64,000 nucleotides of DNA from JAIPEI01 sp964443135 (GTDB lineage Bacteria; Desulfobacterota; DSM-4660; Desulfatiglandales; HGW-15): the NCBI GenBank assembly GCA_964443135.1, contig CAYUBQ010000015.1:6068-70067 (forward strand), read 5' to 3'. How positions within the stretch are numbered: the first letter of the stretch is position 1; each line of letters begins with the position of its first letter. The position numbers and the translations under genes are program-made. Positions 59,127 to 64,000 of this stretch are shown here, in pieces. The notes under the pieces are model-generated. The model worked only from the letters and a program-made list of their open reading frames with translations, ran no database searches and was not told the DNA's origin.

Positions 59127-60643
59127 CCCGGACCGGTCTCCGGCGTTCGGGACGGGGTGACTTCCTTCAGACCCGGCCGCGCGAGCTTGTCCACGCACCC
59201 GGCGTACCGGACCAGCGCGGCCAGGGCCCGGGCGCCGCGCTCCGGGCTGGGAAGAACGGGCACGCCCCGGTCCTGGAGCGCCCGAATGAAGGGGTCCTCC
59301 CGGGTCCGGAAGGAGAAGCCGATCACGGGCGCCTGCCGCCGGTCGCGGAGATCGGCCACGGCGCGGGCCTGCTCCGCCAGGATCTGCCGGGACTGCTCGG
59401 GCAGCCGGTCCGGCGGCACGCCCATGGCCTCCAGGATCCGTTTCACCGCCCTGGAGGGCACGAGAAAGTAGACGAGGAGCCCGGCCGTCTCCGGGTCGTC
59501 CAGGAGGATCTCCGGGATGGCCGAGAAGTAGTCGAGGGGGTTCTTGGTGAAGGTGAAGTCCACGGGATTCCCCACGCTCCCGGTGCCCGGGACGTAGGGG
59601 GCGAGGCGCTCCAGGGTCGCGGGCGAGAGGGAGGGAAGCCTCAGGCCGGCCCTTCCGGCCGCGTCCGCCGCCGCCGCGCCCGGCCCTCCCGAGTGGGTCT
59701 GGATGACTGCCCCGTCCCCGCCGGGCCGCACGCTCGAGCCCAGGACCCAGCAGAAGTCGAAAAGCTCCTCGATGGTGGAGGCCCGGATCACGCCGGACTG
59801 CCGGAACACACCGTCGTAGAGACGGTCCGGTCCGGCCATGGCCCCGGTGTGGCTCAGCCCGGCCCTGCGGCCGGCCTCGGTCCCGCCCGCATAGTAGGCC
59901 ACGACGGGCTTGTGGGGCACAACGGCGCGGGCGGCCTCCACGAAGGCCCGCCCGCGGCGGATCGCCTCGATGTAGAGCCCGATCACCCGCGTGTGCGGGC
60001 AGGCGGCCAGGTACTCCAGGCCGTCCACCAGGTCGATGTCCGCCTCGTTGCCCACGCTGATGCCCGTGCTGAAGCCCAGTCCGAACCGGGCCAGATGGTC
60101 GAACATCTGGGTCACGAAGCTCCCGCTCTGGCTCACCATGCCGATGAACCCCGCATCGCAGGTGTACTCGAAGAAGGTGGTGTTGAGCCGGATGTGCGGG
60201 TTCACCACGCCGATGCAGTTGGGGCCCAGGAAACGGATGCCGTGCCGGGCGGCCGTCTCCGTCACCTCGGCCTGGAGCGCCTTTCCCTCGTCGGTGCCGA
60301 GCTCCGCAAACCCGCCCGAGACCACGATGGCCCGGCGGATTCCTTTTTCGCCGCAGGCCTCCAGGGTTTCCGCCACGAGCCGGGTGGGAAGAATGATCAG
60401 GGCGAGATCGGGGATCTCCGGGAGGTCTCGGACGTCGCGGTAGGCGGGAAGGCCCAGGACGGTCTCCTCCTTGGGGTGGACCGGGTGGACGGCGCCTTCG
60501 AAGCCCAGGTCCAGCAGGGCCGAGAGCTGGGTCGTGCCCATGGCGAAGTAGCGGTTCGACGCGCCGAACACGGCGATGCTGCGCGGGTTGCAGATCCGGT
60601 GGAGCGGGCTGGACTCGAGGGAGCTCTCCATGGCGCCGGTCAT
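59123..60643 (-). CDS. ADP-forming acetyl/acyl-CoA synthetase, alpha subunit
   Basis: A 506-residue CoA-binding subunit, which with the beta subunit converts acyl-CoA, ADP and phosphate to acid, ATP and CoA, conserving energy. It has the CoA-binding motif SIAVFGASNRYFAMGT, the ligase motif RFLGPNCIGVVNP, GMVSQSGSFVTQM and the SHTGAMAGPDRLYDG motif thought to hold the phosphohistidine. Start ATG overlaps the stop of the beta-subunit gene (ATGA). Alpha and beta are separate genes here, unlike the fused form of many bacteria. Such enzymes suit amino acid or aromatic acid fermentation. Confidence 0.87.
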   Translation of the reverse strand: MTGAMESSLESSPLHRICNPRSIAVFGASNRYFAMGTTQLSALLDLGFEGAVHPVHPKEETVLGLPAYRDVRDLPEIPDLALIILPTRLVAETLEACGEKGIRRAIVVSGGFAELGTDEGKALQAEVTETAARHGIRFLGPNCIGVVNPHIRLNTTFFEYTCDAGFIGMVSQSGSFVTQMFDHLARFGLGFSTGISVGNEADIDLVDGLEYLAACPHTRVIGLYIEAIRRGRAFVEAARAVVPHKPVVAYYAGGTEAGRRAGLSHTGAMAGPDRLYDGVFRQSGVIRASTIEELFDFCWVLGSSVRPGGDGAVIQTHSGGPGAAAADAAGRAGLRLPSLSPATLERLAPYVPGTGSVGNPVDFTFTKNPLDYFSAIPEILLDDPETAGLLVYFLVPSRAVKRILEAMGVPPDRLPEQSRQILAEQARAVADLRDRRQAPVIGFSFRTREDPFIRALQDRGVPVLPSPERGARALAALVRYAGCVDKLARPGLKEVTPSRTPETGPG

Positions 60644-61335
60644 TCCTTTCCGAGGACCACTAGGGCGTCCGCTGCCACGATCCCGCCCTGCGGGGTGATG
60701 ATGACGGGGTTCACGTCCAGCTCCGCCACCAGGTCGAGCTCCAGACCGATCCGGCCTATGGCGACCAGGGCCCGGCACAGGGCCTCCGGGTCGGCGGCGG
60801 ACTGGCCCCGGAATGGACCCAGGAGGGCCGAGGCGCGGAGCTCCCGGGTCATCTCCCCGGCCTCCGCAGCGTCAAAGGGCGCCACGCGGAACGTGGTGTC
60901 CTCCAGGATCTCGGTCATCACGCCGCCCAGTCCGAGCATGACGCAGGGGCCGAACTGGGGGTCCCGGGTCAGCCCCATGACGAGCTCCCGATTCCCGGGG
61001 ACCATCTCCTGGACGAGAATGCCGTCGAGAGGGGCCGGCGCCGAAGCGAGGATGCGGGCGGCCCCCCGGCGAACCGCCTCCGGATCGGAAAGGTTGAGCA
61101 GAACGGCCTCCTGCTCGCTCTTGTGCATGAGCTCGGCCGAGCAGGCCTTGAGCGCCACCGGGTAGCCCAGCTCCTCGGCCAGGGAGACGGCCTGCGCCTC
61201 ATCGCGGGCCAGGCCTTCCCGCGTCACCGGGATGCCGTAGGCCGCCAGAACCTGTTTGGACTCGTGCTCGGACAGGGCGTTCCGGCCCCGCTCCCGCGCG
61301 GATCGAACGAGATCCGCCGCCTTCGCGTTCGTCAT
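60640..61335 (-). CDS. ADP-forming acetyl/acyl-CoA synthetase, beta (ATP-grasp) subunit
   Basis: A 231-residue ATP-grasp subunit. Visible: LSEHESKQVLAAYGIPV, the lysine region YPVALKACSAELMHKSE, and nucleotide/metal-binding GPCVMLGLGGVMTEILED and LDVNPVIITPQGG. Length fits the separate beta subunit of archaeal-type ACD. It lies just upstream of the alpha subunit with a four-base overlap. Start ATG follows GGGGAAACAGCC. Confidence 0.87.
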   Translation of the reverse strand: MTNAKAADLVRSARERGRNALSEHESKQVLAAYGIPVTREGLARDEAQAVSLAEELGYPVALKACSAELMHKSEQEAVLLNLSDPEAVRRGAARILASAPAPLDGILVQEMVPGNRELVMGLTRDPQFGPCVMLGLGGVMTEILEDTTFRVAPFDAAEAGEMTRELRASALLGPFRGQSAADPEALCRALVAIGRIGLELDLVAELDVNPVIITPQGGIVAADALVVLGKE

Positions 61336-61452
61336 GGCTGTTTCCCCGCCTGTGGGTTCGGTTGGCCGCCGCGGCGCGCCCCGGCATCACGGAAACCGCG
61401 GCGTCCGGCCTGAAGCAGGCCTGACGCCGCGGTGAGTCCGGCATCCCCGGGG

Positions 61453-63225
61453 TCAGGAGTCGTCCGGGGATTCCTGGGAGGGCTTCTTTTTCCGCTTTCG
61501 GCGGCTCTTCTTGGGTTTCTTCTGCTGCGGCTCCTCCGGAGAGGAGGGGGCAAGCCCGAAGACGCCGCCCGGTTCCGAGCTCGTGGCGATCTTCTTGCCC
61601 GGCGGTCCGGTGGGGCGCTGCTCCTTCCCGGGCCGGGTTTCCTTCCCGGTCTCCTTCCGGGGTTCCTCCTCTTTTTCGGCTTCCGGGGTGGAAGGTTCCC
61701 GGCGGCCCTGGTCCTTCCCGCCCGGTTCCGCCGGGCGCGCCTTCCTGCCGGATCGCCGTTTCCTGGATCGGGAGCGGGGCTTCGAGCCTTTGGCGGGCGC
61801 TTCCCCGGCGGAGGGCGTTTCCGTGTCTTCGGGCTCGGACGGCGCGGGTTCCGGCGCCGGAGGGGCCTGGGGCTGAACCGGTTGTTCCGGCGGGGCGGCC
61901 TTCCGTGGGGGGAGCCGGCGGCGGCCCGATTCCCTGGAGCGTGTGTCCCTCTTGGGCTTGCGCGGCCTCGGGGGACCGCCGCCGTCCTTGCGCCCGCCCC
62001 TCACGAAGCCCGCCCGGTCCTCCACGAACCAGTCCTCCTCGGGCCAGACCACGGGGAGCTTGTATCCGAGCATCTCCTCCAGGGGCTCCAGGTGGTAGAC
62101 GTAGCGCTCGCAGGCCATGGTCAGGGCCCGGCCCTTCTTGCCCGCCCGGGCGGTCCGGCCGATCCGGTGGATGTAGTTCTCCGAGTCCTGCGGAAGGTCG
62201 TAGTTGATGACGTGGGTGATGTCTTCCACGTGGATCCCCCGGGAGGCCACGTCCGTGGCCACGAGGATTTTCACCTCCCCGGCCTTGAACCTCCCCATGA
62301 GCGCGAGACGCTTGGGCTGGGGGAGGTCGCCGGTGATGCCTTCGGCGGGGTACCCGTTTCCGCGGAGCTTGCGCGTCAGCCAGTCCACGCCGGCCTTGGT
62401 GTTGCAGAAGATCAGGACGCGCTCCCAGTCCTCGCGCTGGAGAAGTCCCAGGAGGAGCTGGAGCTTCTCGTCGCGGCCCACGTGATAGAGGGCCTGGTCG
62501 ATCCCCTCGACCACCACCTCCTCCGGGGTCACGGAGATCACCTCGGGCAGGTTCATGTACTCGTAGGTGAGCTCCAGGACGCGGTAGCTGAGCGTGGCGG
62601 AGAAGAGCATGGACTGGCGCTTGTCGTAGTGCGGAAGCTTCCGGAGGATGAAGCGCATGTCCTGGGTGAAACCGAGATCGAAGAGGCGGTCGGCCTCGTC
62701 GATCACCAGCGCGTTGATGCCGGCGGGCTTGAAGATCCCCTGCTTGAGGTAGTCGATGATCCGGCCCGGCGTGCAGATGACGATGTCCGGACCCGTCCGG
62801 AGGATGTCCGCCTGTTTTTTGTAGTCGATGCCGCCCACGACCTGGGCCAGGGTGAGCCCCGTGTGTGCGCCCAGGAGTGAGGCGTCTTCGTAGATCTGAA
62901 GGGCCAGCTCCCGGGTGGGGGCCACGATCAGGGCGGAGGGGAGACCTTCCTTTTTCCGTCCGGCGTCGGAGAGCAGTCGCTCGAACACCGTGACCAGGAA
63001 CGCGGCCGTCTTTCCCGTGCCGGTCTGGGCCTGCCCGGCCACGTCGCTCCCCGTCAGGGAAAGGGGCAGGACCTGGGCCTGGATGGGGGTGCAGTAGGTG
63101 AACCCTGCGTCCTTCAGTCCGGAGAGGACCTCGTCCTTGAGGCGGAAGTCTTCGAATCGGGTTTGAGTCAGGAATCGGGGTGTGCTCGCGCGGAGGGCGC
63201 CTTGCGCTTCAGAGTCTTCGGGCAT
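61453..63225 (-). CDS. rhlB: DEAD-box RNA helicase (RhlB-like) with charged C-terminal tail
   Basis: A 590-residue RNA helicase. Motifs in order: TYCTPIQAQVLPL (Q motif), AQTGTGKTAAF (I), PTRELALQI (Ia), TPGRIIDYL, VIDEADRLFD (II), LFSATLSYR (III), TDVASRGIHVEDI (V) and HRIGRTARAGKKG (VI). The core is most like RhlB. After about residue 400 the tail is low-complexity, rich in Arg, Lys, Pro and Glu, ending near RKRKKKPSQESPDDS, a likely RNA-binding tail. The gene has a probable promoter 220 bases upstream and a leader with strong hairpins, which suggests post-transcriptional or cold control. Confidence 0.92.
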   Translation of the reverse strand: MPEDSEAQGALRASTPRFLTQTRFEDFRLKDEVLSGLKDAGFTYCTPIQAQVLPLSLTGSDVAGQAQTGTGKTAAFLVTVFERLLSDAGRKKEGLPSALIVAPTRELALQIYEDASLLGAHTGLTLAQVVGGIDYKKQADILRTGPDIVICTPGRIIDYLKQGIFKPAGINALVIDEADRLFDLGFTQDMRFILRKLPHYDKRQSMLFSATLSYRVLELTYEYMNLPEVISVTPEEVVVEGIDQALYHVGRDEKLQLLLGLLQREDWERVLIFCNTKAGVDWLTRKLRGNGYPAEGITGDLPQPKRLALMGRFKAGEVKILVATDVASRGIHVEDITHVINYDLPQDSENYIHRIGRTARAGKKGRALTMACERYVYHLEPLEEMLGYKLPVVWPEEDWFVEDRAGFVRGGRKDGGGPPRPRKPKRDTRSRESGRRRLPPRKAAPPEQPVQPQAPPAPEPAPSEPEDTETPSAGEAPAKGSKPRSRSRKRRSGRKARPAEPGGKDQGRREPSTPEAEKEEEPRKETGKETRPGKEQRPTGPPGKKIATSSEPGGVFGLAPSSPEEPQQKKPKKSRRKRKKKPSQESPDDS

Positions 63226-63447
63226 GTTGTTCTTCTCTTGTTTCTTTCAGGATCGGGCGTCGCTCATGGTGAGCGCAGCCGTTCGGTTGCCCCCGGGAGA
63301 TCCCCGGGGAGGGTCGTGCGGTTCGATGGCACCGAACCGCAATCGGGCATCTCGGACGGCAGCGTATCAGAAGGAGCCCCAAAAACACCAGCAAGATGTC
63401 ACGGCCTCTTCGGCAAACGCTGCAACCGTCCAATACAGTTTGAAAAC
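63226..63447 (-). other. structured 5' leader of the helicase gene
   Basis: About 215 bases of probable untranslated leader with palindromes: GCGGTTCG-ATGGCAC-CGAACCGC at 63318-63340 and CCCCGGG-AGAT-CCCCGGGG near 63290-63309. No open frame of interest. Long structured leaders are known for cold-shock helicases such as csdA/deaD, so thermal or growth-phase control is plausible. Confidence 0.45.
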
Positions 63448-63476
63448 AGCATAGATAAATTCAACGGGATTGTAAA
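63448..63476 (-). promoter_or_regulatory. probable promoter of the helicase gene
   Basis: Minus-strand TTTACA (63476-63471), a 17-base spacer and TATGCT (63453-63448). Confidence 0.5.
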
Positions 63477-63492
63477 GGAGGTCGAAAGCCCC

Positions 63493-63518
63493 CTCCCGGG
63501 GATTGGGATCCCCGGGAG
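63493..63518. other. strong hairpin upstream of the helicase promoter
   Basis: CTCCCGGGGAT at 63493-63503 and ATCCCCGGGAG at 63508-63518 form a perfect 11-base stem with loop TGGG. It lies between the asnB terminator and the helicase promoter; it may insulate the two transcripts. Confidence 0.5.
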
Positions 63519-63539
63519 ATCGGTCTCCCGAAAACAGAC

Positions 63540-63580
63540 GACCGCGGGCATCGCAGTCTTCCGGCTGCGTGCCCGCGGTC
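63540..63580 (-). terminator. terminator after asnB
   Basis: GACCGCGGGCA at 63540-63550 pairs with TGCCCGCGGTC at 63570-63580 in a perfect 11-base stem. On the minus strand it is followed by GTCTGTTTTC, a T-rich tail, 28 bases after the asnB stop. Confidence 0.7.
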
Positions 63581-63607
63581 TCCGGCGTGAAGGGCGGGTC
63601 GGGTCGA

Positions 63608-64000
63608 TCAGGCCGCCCGGCTCTCGTCGTCCTCGCTGTGGTCGTGCTTGAGCTCGCCGTCCACGGTCCCGTGGACCTTCTCCCGCTCCTCGGCGAAGTC
63701 GAAGCCGGTCCAGATGCCGATGGATCGGAGGATGGATTCCTGCGGATGGTACCGGCGGAAGATCTTGAAGTAGTAGGCCGCCTCCTTGCTGTTCAGCACG
63801 GCGCCCGGGTTTTCCGCCTTGAGGCGCTCCCACTCGTCGTCGCTGATCTCCTGCTCGGCCAACCGTTCCCCCAGGTCCTCGCACCCGGCGCCCTGGGTGT
63901 ACTGGACCTTGTACCGCCACAGGATGTCGTCCGGAAGGTAGCCGGTGTCCTCGAAGGCCTTTCGCAGGATCCACTTCTCGATCTTGGCGCCGTTGTGCTC
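63608..64000 (-). CDS. asnB: asparagine synthetase, C-terminal part (N-terminus beyond window)
   Basis: 131 residues of the C-terminal synthetase domain run off the right edge: KIEKWILRKAFEDTGYLPDD, LWRYKVQYTQGAG and LNSKEAAYYFKIFRRYHP resemble the end of glutamine-hydrolysing AsnB (KEQFSDGVG and TSKEAYLYREIF in E. coli). The frame starts on a codon boundary at 64000. A shorter 84-residue frame starting at TTG is only part of this gene. The enzyme makes asparagine from aspartate, glutamine and ATP. It ends before a hairpin terminator. Confidence 0.85.
   Translation of the reverse strand, partial: EHNGAKIEKWILRKAFEDTGYLPDDILWRYKVQYTQGAGCEDLGERLAEQEISDDEWERLKAENPGAVLNSKEAAYYFKIFRRYHPQESILRSIGIWTGFDFAEEREKVHGTVDGELKHDHSEDDESRAA

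Noticed and set aside
63608..63862. Separate 84-residue protein beginning at TTG
   Set aside because: The same frame continues to the window edge with sequence matching asparagine synthetase, so it is part of asnB.

Overview
The window is high-GC, densely coded bacterial chromosome. The gene content points to an anaerobic Desulfobacterota-like (former Deltaproteobacteria) organism, although no rRNA gene is present to settle this. It carries a complete bacterial-type CO dehydrogenase/acetyl-CoA synthase (Wood-Ljungdahl) operon, a RACo-like corrinoid-protein activator, a B12-dependent ribonucleotide reductase, ADP-forming acyl-CoA synthetase subunits, a menaquinone prenyltransferase, type IV pilus retraction ATPases and a TRAP-linked catabolic operon. 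No tRNA, rRNA, CRISPR array, insertion sequence or prophage was seen.

Layout. 1-9.5 kb (minus): a catabolic operon read from a GntR/FadR regulator through a TRAP transporter (dctP-dctQ-dctM), hydantoinase/oxoprolinase-like HyuA and HyuB, a VOC protein and a phenylacetate-CoA-ligase-like enzyme cut by the left edge. A perfect dyad upstream of the regulator is its probable operator. 9.7-15.2 kb (minus): a tightly overlapping run of RACo-like activator, tRNA-dihydrouridine synthase, an IspH-UbiA fusion and a glycosyltransferase. 15.4-20.4 kb (plus): class II ribonucleotide reductase, a phosphatase/arsenate-reductase-like protein without its nucleophilic cysteine, then a promoter, about 280 nt of structured transcript and an intrinsic terminator just before speD and speE. 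20.4-29.7 kb (minus): dnaA, dnaN, gyrB, gyrA and gpsA; the DnaA is divergent at several catalytic positions, and gyrB and gyrA are separated by repeats.

29.7-39.2 kb (plus): the CODH/ACS operon cooC-acsD-acsA-acsB-acsC-acsE, ending in a strong terminator. AcsD carries an unusual charged C-terminal extension. It is followed by an Mrp-type ATPase and a six-helix membrane adenylate cyclase whose reading frame is interrupted by one in-frame TGA with a SECIS-like hairpin behind it. 41.8-44.3 kb: a J-domain protein, a GHMP kinase and an unknown gene. 44.3-47.4 kb (minus): two PilT-family ATPases and a zinc-ribbon protein, preceded by a triple tandem repeat. 47.9-54.7 kb: acetyltransferase, MFS transporter, AsmA-like protein, Nudix hydrolase and small unknowns. 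55.1-59.1 kb (plus): an SPFH/zinc-ribbon pair, MenA and a CPBP protease. 59.1-64 kb (minus): ADP-forming acyl-CoA synthetase, a RhlB-like RNA helicase with a long structured leader, and the end of asparagine synthetase.

The most notable observations are the TGA-interrupted cyclase, the divergent DnaA in the dnaA-dnaN-gyrB cluster, the speDE leader RNA, a dispersed family of roughly 100-bp repeats with terminal inverted repeats (five copies at three loci), and the serine-for-cysteine phosphatase homologue. Every start position and functional call rests on reading the sequence; no database search was run.
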